Assembly (NCBI GenBank): GCA_002286855.1
Contig: NRSV01000001.1
Location: forward strand, 651,583 to 715,582
DNA: 64,000 nucleotides
From: Bipolaris cookei
Lineage: Eukaryota; Ascomycota; Dothideomycetes; Pleosporales; Pleosporaceae
Reading direction: 5' to 3'
Shown here: positions 1 through 10,816 of the stretch, piece by piece
Position numbering within the stretch: position 1 is the stretch's first letter
Layout of the letters: each line of letters starts with the position of its first letter
The notes under the pieces: generated by a model
Told to the model about the DNA's origin: nothing
What the model saw: the letters and a program-made list of their open reading frames with translations, nothing else
The model's database searches: none
Translations under genes and position numbers: made by a program

Positions 1-1379
1 GTTTGCGTGGGCTGCAATCATGGCTAGAGAGCCGAGTCGAGTCGTCATGCCTGCAGTACCTTGCTCATGTCGTTGTGTGGCAGTGTTAGCTATCCGCCCA
101 CTGCCGAGGGCAAAGGACACTATAGGCCTCAGACCTGGCAGAGAGGCCTATCTCAACTCCTGCCATCTCTTTTAAGATGAAGCGACGGTTGCTACTGTGT
201 CTGGCAATGGTGCGAAAACTGCAATGGCGACATAATCCGATGGAAACGTTAAACGTCACACGTGAAGCGCGTCTTTGTCGCCGATTGCGTCTGCCCAGCC
301 ACCAGCCACCAGCCACAAACGCCACGCTACACCTTAGTCAGCCCATGTTGTTTACATGTGGGAATTGACCAATGAGACAATGCGGGATAAGTTCTCCGCC
401 TGCTAGAGTACTTTATTGCAACTATTGTCGAGATGTGCACAACATCTCCACCATACGAAAAACTCCTCACCTGGTTAAATTTTACAGAGAATTTCGAATA
501 CTGCAGTATCAACACAGCAACAGTGACGACTAAAGTGATCCGTCTCTAGACGAAAGCGGACAGATGAAATGCTAGATATGACAGCTTGTAGCATGCTTTA
601 GGCATTTACAGATAGTTTCAACTGCCGACATCTCACTCGATACGCCCATTGGCATTCCTTGGGAACAACGCGGGGATTCACTGCCAATACTGTCATTTCC
701 TCTCTTTCTACCGTCGAATCCTATGATATTCTAATTCAACATGAGTATTCACACGAGATCAATGCCACCACACAAACACCTTTTCCCTCTCTTTCTTTCA
801 TTCAATTACTGTCATACAACATAGTATCTGCAGCAATGCGGTTGCAACTCCAATTGCGGCTCCGAGCTTTTCCGTTGTGGTACACAAACTAGCCTCGGAT
901 GTCATGCGTCTCAGGAACAAGTCAGCCGATCGCCACCAGACCACCACTCAGATACGTCCAAATAACAGCGCATGTGGTCCCTAGTTACCGATGGGGTAAT
1001 CGATTTCATAAAGCGGGGCAGTTTGAACCTAAAAATCATCATCACTACCGGTTCCTTCTCGCGTTCAGCCGAGCATTCGCCGTCCGCCCGACGACAAGCG
1101 AGGCAGCGACTGCTCGTCGTCACGCAATGTCAAGCACGGCCATGCTGATCGACTGCCGAGTGGATGCATAAGTAGGAATTCTCGTGCTCTTGTGTCTGTG
1201 CTGAGTGAAGAATATGCTCAAGTTTGCAGTGCACGGATCGACGTTGAATCTTGAAGTCGAATTTAAATATATCTATAAGACAGAGCAGTAGCGATAAATA
1301 AGCCGTCTTGTTCAACCCGTCTCGAAGTCCTAACAGTCGACTTTCATATTCAAATCGTACGATACATTCGAAAATAACA
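1..1379. other. Intergenic, no gene recognised
   Basis: Only short overlapping open frames occur on both strands, with no recognisable domain and no convincing intron-joined frame. The last 300 bases, ahead of the gene that starts at 1380, are AT-rich and are presumably its promoter and leader. Confidence 0.5.
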
Positions 1380-2021
1380 ATGGCATCTCTACTCCGCCTC
1401 CCAGCTCCTCTTCCATCAACATCCCTCACACTGGGCCAACTCATTACCGACCCCTTCTCCAACAAATCCTTATCCCACACACCATCAATCGCCCACAACG
1501 AAACCAACTGTTCTACAACCGCCCAAAAAACAACCCTCAAAAACCCCACAAACCCAACTACATTCCTCTCTCACCTCGCTCACTCCCCGCAAACCCTCTC
1601 CTTCCTCCGCCAAACAACACTCCAAGGCAAACCCATCTACCTCGTCACCGCCTTGGAAATCGCACAAAAGCCCACCTCCTCCACTACCGCTTCTTCGACA
1701 TCCGTCAGGCGCGTAGACTCCGCCTCAGACATCCACTCCGCCTCCTCAAAACAAGCAGAAGACGAGTCCGTAGTAGCTGTCGGACTGAGGGAAGTGAAAT
1801 GTAAAGTTGAGGATAGGGAGGCACCGCATACGTTGGAAGATATTGGGTTTGAGTGGGGGTATTATGAGGATGAGGGGGAAGATGGGCAGGTGGCTGTTGG
1901 GTTGGGGGGAGTGTTTAGTGCGGGTGAGGAGGATAGTGGGGAGAGAGGTGGTGGTGAGAGGGGGAGGAAGGAAGAAAGGGAGGAGGATGATAGTGGGGAT
2001 GAGGGGCTTGGGGGGTTTTAA
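1380..2021 (+). CDS. Hypothetical 213-residue protein, possible fungal cell-death (gasdermin-like) relative
   Basis: This is a single-exon frame. The first in-frame ATG is at 1380, and upstream in-frame sequence has no other ATG. The N-terminus reads MASLLRLPAPLPSTSLTLGQ and is followed by ITDPF. A hydrophobic YLVTALEIA segment lies near residue 87, then VVAVGLREVKCKV near residue 130, and then an acidic Glu/Gly-rich tail. The order LGxLxTDPF, then a VTALxxA strand, then an AVxLRExK strand resembles a group of small fungal proteins that I loosely associate with RCD-1/gasdermin-like factors. That link is from memory of the family pattern and is weak. No protease gene, the usual partner of fungal gasdermins, is adjacent. 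The coding strand is C-rich in its first half and G-rich in its second, so part of the tail could be low-complexity sequence. No function is assigned. Confidence 0.5.
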   Translation: MASLLRLPAPLPSTSLTLGQLITDPFSNKSLSHTPSIAHNETNCSTTAQKTTLKNPTNPTTFLSHLAHSPQTLSFLRQTTLQGKPIYLVTALEIAQKPTSSTTASSTSVRRVDSASDIHSASSKQAEDESVVAVGLREVKCKVEDREAPHTLEDIGFEWGYYEDEGEDGQVAVGLGGVFSAGEEDSGERGGGERGRKEEREEDDSGDEGLGGF

Positions 2022-2598
2022 GCGATATCTCTCATAACGACTTTTCTGACTGTTGGTATTTGATGGCTGCTTTTTTTCGACAAGCTTCTTTTTTAAATGA
2101 TGATTGAAATTGGGGGGTGGGAATAACTAAATGGACGAAATGGGTTACAGAGGGACAAAGGAAAAGCGAGAAATGGGCTCAGTGGTATAGCATGGGTACA
2201 CGGCGTTAAGAACATTTTGCACATGTATGCAATTCAAACAAGCTAAAGACTGTAAGAAGCATATTTGGTTTTCCTTGGACTATTCTTTGGAGAATTTAAC
2301 ACAGTGGAAAATTGATCATCTCCATGAACCCTTATCCTCGTTATTATCCGGACATTCGTTCAAATGCACACACTACTCATCCCACACGCCAAAGACTATA
2401 CCAAACAAACACTCGATACTTGAAATCCTGATTCAATTCCACATGACTCCTGTTCTAGCAGGGCATTCGTGGTATTCGTATTCTAACAAAACCCTTAGGC
2501 GAAACATATAGCTGTTCCCTACCCGAGTAATCATAATAGTACAAGAAACACCCAAACTCCCCATACCCAAACATACAATACAAGAGCCTTGTCTATCC
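2022..2598. other. Intergenic between convergent genes
   Basis: AT-rich spacer between the 3' ends of the gene at 1380-2021 and the Avo2-like gene. It holds presumed 3' UTRs only; I see no gene or repeat. Confidence 0.5.
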
Positions 2599-3601
2599 CT
2601 AAATAGACTCCCCGGTATCAGCTCTGGGACGAATCCCATCAGCAGCAAAAGCCCAGCCGCGGCCTTCAGTCGGAGTCATAGCCCTTCGCTTCTCCACGGG
2701 ACTCCATTCCATACCGGGAGCGGGCAGCCCCGCAATCGCTGCATCATCTCTTGCTCTCTGCCTACTACCACTCCTACGATGCCCAGCACCATCAGCCCTG
2801 GAATTCGCATTCGCCTCTTTTGCACCATTCAGCCCCTCCGGATCTGTAACCAACCTTACACCAGCCGAGCGCTGACGTTCCCTCTCAGCATTCAGCCGCT
2901 TCCCCTCAGCCTTCTTCTTCTCAAACTCGATAATCAGCGTCTTGAAATACGCTTCTGCCGCGCTTGTCGCACTGTAGTGCACAGGAGTCCAACTATAACT
3001 ATTGCTGGCAACCGGATTCGCACCGTACTGCAGCAGCATGCGTAGCGCCTTCAGCTCGCCGGCTGCAGAAGCATGATGCAGTGCGGTATTGCCCTGGTTA
3101 TCGCATGCAGAAAGTATATTCGTGCCGTGCATAATCAGCGTGGGAATCAAGTGCAAGGTGCCAGACCCCGACTTGCACGCCAGCATCAGCGCATCCAAGC
3201 CCGTCTTGTTCTTCCAGCCCACGCATTCGGGGAACCGCTTAGCGAGGTAGACGCCACATTCTTCCTTGCCGGCCATGGCGGCGAGCATCAGCGGCGTTTC
3301 CCAGTCGTTGTTGCGACTAATCATGCCATCTTCGTGGCCGGCATCGACGAGGAACTCGGCAATAGTGGTGAAGCCATGCTTTGCAGCGAGGTGCAGTGAG
3401 GTGTTGGAGCGATCTTCAAAGTCTGGGTTGCGGATGTAGTTGGGGTTGTTACGAATGATGCGCTTGACCAGCGGGAGGTCGTTGAGGAGGATGGCGCGCC
3501 GCAGACGCCGGGGTACGTCAATCCTGGTGTTGGTGTTAGGACAATTATGATGTCTATTTTATGCATTGGCGTATGTGGAATTGACTAGATAAGACTTACA
3601 T
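2599..3601 (-). CDS. Ankyrin-repeat protein, TORC2 subunit Avo2-like
   Basis: Model: complement(join(2599..3523,3600..3601)), 308 residues. The N-terminus reads IDVPRRLRRAILLNDLPLVK, closely matching the start of Avo2-type proteins (RLREAI...LVKRLL...NP). Ankyrin repeats follow: NTSLHLAAKHGF, DTPLMLAAMAGK-like (here ETPLMLAAMAGK), GLDALMLACKSG, GNTALHHASAAGE. A coiled, charged C-terminal tail (EFEKKKAEGKRLNAERE) comes next. Avo2 is a non-essential subunit of the TORC2 kinase complex at the plasma membrane. In the simplest model the initiator ATG is split by a 76-nt intron: AT at 3601-3600, then G at 3523, with donor GTAAGT and acceptor CAG. The upstream frame stays open, however, so an ATG at 3772 would give a longer N-terminus without family resemblance. 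Family assignment is good; the start is uncertain. Confidence 0.78.
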
Positions 3602-4006
3602 GGTTGCCCCAATCAAGCATGGTGTAGTTCCCAAGAGAGCATTGGCAATCTGGTCAAGTCGTGACGTGAGGGAGAACGGGCAGTGGGGCAGCAACGCGTT
3701 GGGTCTTGAGCTGGTTGCGGGGGCTACTAATTCACGAAACGGCGTCTTGCTGTAACCGGCTAGTACATGCATCGATGTGCTGCATGGATGTCCTTTTGGT
3801 TTGGCACGCTTGCCTTTTGTCACATGCTACTGCATCAGTCGTGCGATACACGCACTTTTGCAAGCCTGGCATTGTCTCAAGTCTGTTCTGTTCATGTATC
3901 ATTAACATGTTAATCTATCTCGTGTCTGCAAGCGCTTCCTGATACCAGTTCCGCACATGGCTATCGTACACGTTCGACTATCAGACCGTTTAGGCTCCTA
4001 CCCTGC
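3602..4006. other. Intergenic; promoter of the Avo2-like gene
   Basis: About 400 bases between the Avo2-like gene 5' end and the Rpn3 3' end. An open frame continues from the Avo2-like gene to about 3823 and may be 5' UTR or extra coding sequence. Nothing else is recognised. Confidence 0.45.
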
Positions 4007-5737
4007 TTACAAGCCCTCAAAGTCACCAGCCGCATCATCTTCATCAATGTCTCCGTCCTGAATCTCCTTGGCCAACTCACGCTCCCTCTCGCGCGCCTCC
4101 TGTGCGTTCTTAAGTTCCAGGCGGTGTTGGTTCATTGGGTAGCGCATTGCCTTGACGCACTCGTCATGCAGAGTCAGGCACGCGCGAATACGTTCATGGA
4201 ACGCCTCGCCGGGTTCACGGGTTGCATAGATGTCTCCAGCCACCTTTGTCTGCATAAAACCCTTCTCGTGGTCAATTGACGCCTCGATCACTCCATCGCG
4301 AATAGCCTTTGCGACAATGTACTCGGCCGATTCCTCACTCTCGAGACCAAGGCGGATGCAAATATCGCGGAGCGAAATGCGTGAGTAGGAAAGCGACAGC
4401 ATACGGATGCCCGTCTTGATGACGTTTTGTCGCAGACGAAGAATAAGCGTGTAGGTGCCGTCACGGTGGAAGATGGACGACGATTGTTGAACCACCTTCA
4501 AGAAGCCTTGCAAATCACCCACACGGACAGCCTGGACCAGACGGAAGTAGGGCTCCATGGCACGCTCCAAGCGAGGCTGGCTGAAGACATCGCGCTCGGG
4601 AATATCACCCATCAATAACTCAACAACGCAAAGCAGCTTCATGGAAGCCTGGTAGAAGCCAGTTGCGCAGTGCGCAGATGGCGACTTGCGGGTCGCGCTG
4701 GTCAGGTGCTCGTGTGCCTCGGTGTAGGACAGCTGGATAGCCCTTATGCGGCCAAGATAGTACAGGTATCTTGCGACCTGGTTATTGGGAGCGTTGGGCG
4801 GGAATTGTGTCTGCGCCACAAGCAAATCGGCTTGTGTGATGTCGGCAGTCGAGAGGTAGTTTCGGAGCAGCAGCGTAGTGACGGACGCTTGGGTATCTGG
4901 GTCTTTTCGGAGAACAGCGCTTCGGAGAGCAGCAAGCAGCTTCCCACGAATCGTGATAACTGGCGACTGCTTGGACGGAGGCTTGGGATCCATCTCCTCG
5001 TGGAAGAGCGAGAAGTAGAAGTAGGCCTTTGCAGCTAGCGAGTCAAGTGTCCGCCTGTTCAGTTCTCGGATCTTGTCTACCAGCTTCTCGGAGAATTCGG
5101 CGCCCTCTTCAAACTCCTTCTGGTCGTAGAGATATACCTGTTCCAGTTAGCCGCTGCCCGCCCTGCACTCATAACAAACATACCTGTATCAAGATGGCTA
5201 TGTAGACGTCCACCTCAGATAATGGCTCCTTGATGCTGTTTTTATTAAGTTGTACCTCGTCCTTGTACTGGGATACGACGCTCTGTATCGCCTCGCCGTC
5301 CATGCCGATGTACTCGATGAAAGTCCGGGCTGTGGCGTTGTTGGGCGAGTAGGTCAAGATGATGACGGAACATAGTACGCGGTCGGTGAGCCTCTTGCGG
5401 AGAGAAGATATTGAGCGGAGAGCGCGCAGAGTGAAGCGGGTATCGAACTGGGCCACAGCGCGCTCGAGAAGGATAAAGTTGCTGCGGATATCTACAGTCG
5501 TCGGATCAGCACTCTAGTCCAGGTACTTGCAGGTCGCACCCTCGGTGGCAATCATGTGGTTGGAACACATCTTGCGGACCTACCATGCCATCATGCAGTC
5601 GGCATAGGAACATTTTGAGGTAAAAGGCATGCTATATGGCGCAGATTGGGCGACTTACCGGCAATGGCCTTCTGCTCCGCGTTCTCGCTTTTGGGCGCCT
5701 CGCCCGCCGTAACGACGCCTTCCATGCTGTCCGCCAT
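4007..5737 (-). CDS. RPN3: 26S proteasome regulatory subunit Rpn3 (PSMD3)
   Basis: Model: complement(join(4007..5137,5184..5491,5659..5737)), 505 residues, frames closing exactly at both junctions (introns of 46 and 167 nt, donors GTATGT and GTAAGT). Rpn3 is a PCI-domain subunit of the proteasome 19S lid, acting in ubiquitin-dependent protein breakdown in nucleus and cytosol. Diagnostic segments are RSNFILLERAVAQFDTRFT early, LLRNYLSTADITQADLL and RYLYYLGRIRAIQLSY in the helical-repeat part, then the PCI module with LILRLRQNVIKTGIRMLSLS and YSRISLRDICIRLGL. The C-terminal tail is acidic (DEDDAAGDFEGL), as in the family. The start ATG at 5737 gives a short 26-codon first exon. It is divergent from SPC34, with 244 bases between the two starts, so they may share a promoter region. 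Confidence 0.95.
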
Positions 5738-5981
5738 GACGGTCGCTCTTGTGGTTTCTGTGGATAGAGAGGAAGGTGCGGAGCGAATATCGGGGGCAAT
5801 GGAGGTTGGTAGTGGTGGGCGAGGGTTGGTGGTGTTGATGCTTAGCTGAGGGTGGAGCTCCCAGCTTCACTGACGCCAGCGCGGAACATCGGGGAATAGT
5901 TATCGAGCACCGAGCGCTCGCCATTGTTTCCCCCCCCGCGTCACCTTAGCATACCCTCCTCGTGTTCAGGAATTGCACATA

Positions 5982-6861
5982 ATGACGCTTCTGGAGGCGT
6001 ATCTGGAGCAAATATCGCTTTGCTCGGCCTCTATTGCTGAACTACCGTATGTTCCTTGCCCGTGGACTGCACCCTTCGACTGAACCCGTCCCAGATTCGC
6101 CCCACCAAAGATATTCACCAATGCGTTGTTGCAAAACCATGATATCACCAGCCTGATCCGCGATACTGAGCTGCATGAGCGAGCCCTTTTTTCTGTTCCT
6201 CCGCCGCCAGCAGCCCCCAGACATGCGGAACCCGCTTCATCGACCAACAGGCGCAACACTATCTTCAACCCCAATGGAGGGGGTGGTACAAGCATATCCG
6301 GAGGCGGCGCCAATGCAGTAAGAGCACCTAGACGTAACACAGCTGTCGCTGCAGTCTTGGGCAATGAGCTGGTAGAGAGGATACGGAGAGGTGGTGGAGG
6401 AGGTGCGGGTTCAGGCTTGGGTTACAGAATGTACAACCCCAACAACAAGAACGAAATAGACGTTGAGTCGCTGTTGGAAGGAGCCGAGAAGCTTCTTGGT
6501 GTCTAGTATGTGTATTCAAATAGCAGGACCCTTAGCCTTGCTAACAAGACTCAGCCCAATACCAGGCGTGCACGACAAGATTGCAACCTTGCGCCAACGA
6601 TATGCTCAAGTCGCAGCATCAGTACAATACTACGAAGAGCGACTGGCAGAACAGCAATTTCAGCTCGAACAGCTGAATCGATCACGAGAGGATTACATAG
6701 ATGAGGCTGACGAGACCCAATATGAGCCTGAGCCAGTCGCGCCTTTGACTGAGGAAGATTTGCGACGAGAAGAAGAGGAAGCACGCCAGCTAGAGAAGAA
6801 GAAAAAGGAACTTGAAGCACGTGTTCATTCAATGTCAAGAGACATTTCTGGCCTCCGATGA
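5982..6861 (+). CDS. SPC34: DASH (Dam1) complex subunit Spc34
   Basis: Model: join(5982..6046,6095..6505,6555..6861), 260 residues, introns of 48 and 49 nt. Spc34 belongs to the fungal DASH/Dam1 ring that couples kinetochores to spindle microtubules. Family landmarks are LLEAYLEQISLCSASIAELP in exon 1, then FAPPKIFTNALLQNHDITSL and IRDTELHERALF. Further on are RRNTAVAAVLGNELVERIRR, DVESLLEGAEKLLGVYPIPG across the second junction, and a C-terminal coiled coil rich in Glu, Lys and Gln (residues about 165-260). A glycine-rich stretch (GGGGTSISGGG) lies in the linker. Both introns are needed to keep the conserved segments in one frame. Confidence 0.93.
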
Positions 6862-7048
6862 TGACCTGCCGGCGTTGCGATAAGGACCTAGATCCAAGAG
6901 TTACAATAAGATACCCCGTTTCCTCCGCAAGCATCCGCGTTTTCCTTTCTCATTCCCGATCTCAGTTCAAATCAGGGTAACTGTCCGGCGAAGAAAAAAA
7001 TCCTCTGAAATTATTGGACATGATATAGCTGACTGCATTAGCCTAATA

Positions 7049-7198
7049 TGTGACGGGCTGGGTAGCTTATCATAGTATAGCGGCAGCTATCTTATGTACC
7101 AACTACGCAATGATATCAGCAGCTCTGACATCTTGTGCCAGCCTTTTTGGCGCGGTGGGCGCGTTGTAATTGCGCGCGTAATCTGATAGGATCCGACC
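7049..7198 (-). repeat. Dispersed repeat, copy A
   Basis: On the minus strand this 150-base stretch aligns with 30696-30849 on the plus strand at roughly 88% identity by eye. About 18 substitutions, some 15 of them transitions, and one 4-base insertion in copy B separate the copies. A 35-base block is identical. In one frame both copies encode a peptide beginning GRILSD and ending AAD, I, I/V, A and a stop codon. Similarity weakens abruptly outside the block. It lies in the promoter of the acyl-CoA dehydrogenase gene. I do not recognise the parent element or gene. Confidence 0.8.
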
Positions 7199-7244
7199 CG
7201 GTGCATAATAAGCTGGCATACGGGACGCCTCACCACCCATTTCA

Positions 7245-7251
7245 TATAAAT
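7245..7251 (+). promoter_or_regulatory. TATA-like element of the acyl-CoA dehydrogenase gene
   Basis: The sequence TATAAAT lies about 72 bases upstream of the ATG at 7323, a normal distance for a fungal TATA box. The assignment rests on position and sequence only. Confidence 0.5.
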
Positions 7252-7322
7252 AGGCCTTGAAGATAAACTGGTCTGCGAAAGATATTGGAAAAAAAGACAT
7301 CTAATCACAGAACACAACCATC

Positions 7323-8774
7323 ATGATTGATTTCTCCCTCACACCTGAACAAAAGGAACTCCAGGCCAATGCCCACGCCTTTGCCAATACCGTTTTATCC
7401 AAGGCCCCGACCCATTACTCCCACCTTGCCACACAAACAGAGCGTTTTCAATCCACGCTCCCAATTTATCAGAGCGCCGTCTCTGCAGGTTTTATCAAAA
7501 GCCAAATCCCCGTACCCCTAGGAGGCACTTCTTCTGGACTTGTCGACGCTGCCATTGTGATAGAAGAGCTCCACGCCGTAGAGCCAAGTACCGCCATCAC
7601 CATCTTGGGTACTGGACTAGGTCTTACGCCTTTGATTCTAGCCGGTAGCAAGGAGCAACATGAGAAATTCCTGGCGCCATTTTTAGAACAGACCGGGGAG
7701 AAACTTGCGAGTTTTGTACATAGTGAACCCCAAGGAACCGCTAATTGGCTGGAGAAAGGAGCACCGGGCTTGCAGACTACAGCATATCTAGAGGGAGATG
7801 AATGGATAATCAATGGAGAGAAGGTGTGTTTTGAGCGGAATACTTGAATTGTTTGATCCAAAGATAAGAACTTTACAGTTTATGTTTTATACTGACAACT
7901 GTCTAGCTATGGACTACAAACTCTGGCGGTTGGGACCAACGCGGAGCTGACCTACAGTGCATCGTTTGTCGAAAAGGAAAACCCGATATCCTCCAAGACC
8001 CCGCTTCGGACCCAATCTCGAACATCCTCATCCTCCTGGTCACCCGATCTGATATTACCTCTAACGACCCCTCCGCCTACCAAGTCCTAGCAGAGCCCTC
8101 GCTCGGAGGTCACAAATCCGTCAATGGGCCCCACTCCCGCTTCACCAACTTCCGAGTCCCTGCCGCCAATCTCCTCGCCAAACCGGGAGAGGGCGCCCAA
8201 GTAGTCGAACAGACTTTTGGCATGTCTGCAGCTATTGTCGGGGCGATATGCGTTGGCGTCATGCGTCACGCGTTCGAAGTTGCGCTCGCCTTTTGCAAAA
8301 AGGAAAACCGAGGCGGGAAGATTCCTGTGCTGAAACATCAAAGTGTGAGCGATAGGCTAATTGATGCCAAGATGACGATTGAGGCTGCGCGTGCATTGGT
8401 GTGGAAGGCCATGTGTGTGCTGGAAAGTAAAGAAGAGAAGGTGGGCTGGCAGGCGAGATTGGAAGTTGCTCTTGAAGCAAAGATCTGGTGTAGTGAGCAG
8501 GCCACTCAGGTCGTGCTGGGGTGCATGAGTGTTGTGGGCATGTAAGTTGCTTCATTTTCTTTGTCTAAGTTGACAGTGGTTGATAGAGATACTAATGGAC
8601 AATGCGTACAGGAAATCTTATGCCGAGGACATGCCATTTTCGAAGATTTTGCAGGATGCGGCGTGTCTTCCGTTGTTTGATGGTGGGAATGTTGGGGTAA
8701 GGAGACGGCAGCTTGAGAAGATTTTCCAGAAAGATGGTTATCAGCCTTGGGGTGCGACGTATCCGGAACAATAG
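7323..8774 (+). CDS. Acyl-CoA dehydrogenase family protein
   Basis: Model: join(7323..7823,7907..8541,8612..8774), 432 residues, introns of 83 and 70 nt; the second has a clear ACTAATG branch-site-like motif. It begins MIDFSLTPEQKELQANAHAF, the usual N-terminal helix of acyl-CoA dehydrogenases. Next come a helical IVIEELHAVEPSTAITILGT segment and the SFVHSEP/WIINGEKLWTTNSGG region that forms the FAD-side beta domain. The C-terminal four-helix domain contains FGMSAAIVGAICVGVMRHAF and ends with the short PWGATYPEQ. These flavoenzymes oxidise acyl-CoA thioesters to enoyl-CoA; the particular substrate cannot be told. Its promoter contains a copy of a dispersed repeat. Confidence 0.9.
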
Positions 8775-8956
8775 ATGGGCTGATGAACGGGTCTTGTTAA
8801 CTTGGAGCTCAGCATAAGTAAGGATAATGGATGATCCATACCTAACCGATGCAAGTCTTTACTTGGATGCGCTTTTAGTATATACAGTGATAGTACCAGA
8901 TAAATCCAACATACCGAGAGATAATTCATATTGTTCAATACGCTTGAGATCCCATA

Positions 8957-10816
8957 CTACACTGACTTCTTAACATACTCTACCGGGCCCTTATAGGTAC
9001 GCCTACCCAAGAAAAAATAGTACACCATCGCAACACTGAAAAGAGCGCCAAACATAAGACATGACCAATTCATGTTTACCAACGGGGGGTATGGTGCTTC
9101 CGGGAAGGCGAGGAAGACAACCGCAAGCGAGGTATACGAAATAGCGCCAAAATTCAATAAGATGCCTGCTCTACCGAGATTGAATCGAGAAGGAAGGAGA
9201 GGCTCTCCAAGCAACCTTTTTCTTAGCATGCAGCTGATCACTGTGATATCACCGATCGAGCCACTGAAAGTTCCCAAGGCAATTATGATGTTAAAAGCGA
9301 AAGGCGAAACGATGATGATAAGACATACAAGTGCCGTAAACACAAAAGTAAAAACTACCGAGTTGATGGGAATATCCCGGCCTTGAGGCACCTACAAAGC
9401 GTGTTAGCCAACAATCTCGAATACCGCAGGTGTCAATGAAAAAGAGCCAGCCATACATAAGAAAGCCACCCCGAAAACGGTAACCCCTCATCCCTTGCAA
9501 AAGACCATAATTGTCTTGATGCAGCGGTCAACTGATTGATACAGGCAAACAGCAACATCAGCACAACCACCACCGTCAACACATTCACCGCAACCCTCGA
9601 CTCGGTCGCGTTAACCAGAATCTGTATCCACGGCTGTCCCAACCCCGTATCCACTACGCCTCCTCTCTCCGTCCCCAAGTTCGAAAAAACCGTCACAGTC
9701 ATTCCAAACGCAAGCACATAATTCGTAAGCGACGTGGCCACAATAGCCCGCGGCATCACATCTGCGGCATCCTCTACTTCCTCGGCAAGATGCACCGCAA
9801 GATCCGACCCGCCAATCGTCAACGACGGGCCCAGAATCCCAACGAGCATCGCGAGCCCCTTGTTGCCCCAACCGCTCGGATCGTCGAACTGCGTCCATGT
9901 ATCGCGCGCGTTTGAGCGGGGTCCCATGACCCAGAAGACTACGATGAACCCGAAGAAAGATAGCATGTGCAGGGTTAAGGCTATACCTTCCATCAAGGGT
10001 AGTTTGTTGATGAGGAGCGTGTTCCAGAGGATGGAAGAGAGGGTTATGGATATGGAGAGGAGGGTCCCGTGCCAGCCTTTTATCGTGTATGAGGGAAGGT
10101 TTAGGGCAATTAGGCTTTGGATTTGCTGGGCTACGGCGTAGGCGGTGCCTGAGACGTAGACTTGCCAGGAGATTACTGTGAGCCAGCCTTTAGGTAAAGC
10201 GACTGGTTAGTGGGATGTGGATTGGGTGGGTGGAGAAGGTGTGAGGTGGTGGCGTACCGACTATGTAGCTAATGAATTTTTGGTATTTGAGTGGTGCGAG
10301 TTCGGATACCCAGTGATACTGGCCACCGGCTGATGGGGCCCTTGGGGAGTTAGTGGGCTGTTTTTTTGGAGGTGGGGGTGTGTGTGTTGATGTACATGGA
10401 GACCATTTCTGCGAAGGAAAGGGTAACGCATAGCATGCCAAAACAGACGAGGAGAAGCATCCATATGCCGCCGGCAGGTCCTCCGTTGTAGAGGGAGATA
10501 CCGATTCCGCTTTCAAGACATGTTAATTTGCTTCTGGATCAGTTGAGTTGGGGATGTACATCAGTGAGTATTCCCATGTGCAACCGAGGACGACGCCAAA
10601 TCCATAGATTGTCAAAAACTTGAATTGTCGCTGAGGCTATATTGGTATCTTGCAAATCTAGCGCAGAGCTCGTGAACATACCCTGAGCTGTTGGAGCTTG
10701 CCCATGCGATTCATATCGCGTTCGTCTCTTTGCGTGCCATGTTTTTTGTTTACAGTGGGTGTATTTGCTAGTTCGATACTTCTGTCGGAAAGGGTCGTAT
10801 CTGTAAGACCTTTCAT
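8957..10816 (-). CDS. APC-superfamily amino acid/choline-type permease
   Basis: Model: complement(join(8957..9391,9457..10187,10258..10340,10396..10509,10560..10630,10682..10816)), 522 residues, six exons whose phases all close. Such permeases are plasma-membrane symporters for amino acids, GABA or choline. A 45-residue hydrophilic N-terminus is followed by LRRQFKFLTIYGFGVVLGCT. Then come SLYNGGPAGGIWMLLLVCF and the conserved EMVSMAPSAGGQYHWVSE block in the next membrane segments; the latter appears only after removing two short introns. RQLWSFARDEGLPFSGWLSY marks the usual cytoplasmic loop near the C-terminal third. Roughly twelve hydrophobic segments can be counted. Substrate cannot be fixed from sequence. 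Confidence 0.88.

Larger units (their letters stand above)
6862..7322. other. Intergenic with a dispersed repeat; promoter of the acyl-CoA dehydrogenase gene
   Basis: This spacer holds one copy of the dispersed repeat (7049-7198, annotated separately) and a TATA-like element near 7245, upstream of the ATG at 7323. Confidence 0.6.

Noticed and set aside
1130..1549. 139-codon minus-strand frame
   Set aside because: Overlaps the start of the gene at 1380 in antisense and lacks protein-like features.
7103..7300. 65-codon frame on the minus strand ending in the repeat peptide
   Set aside because: Its ATG is 22 bases from the divergent acyl-CoA dehydrogenase start, leaving no room for separate promoters; treated as part of the dispersed repeat.
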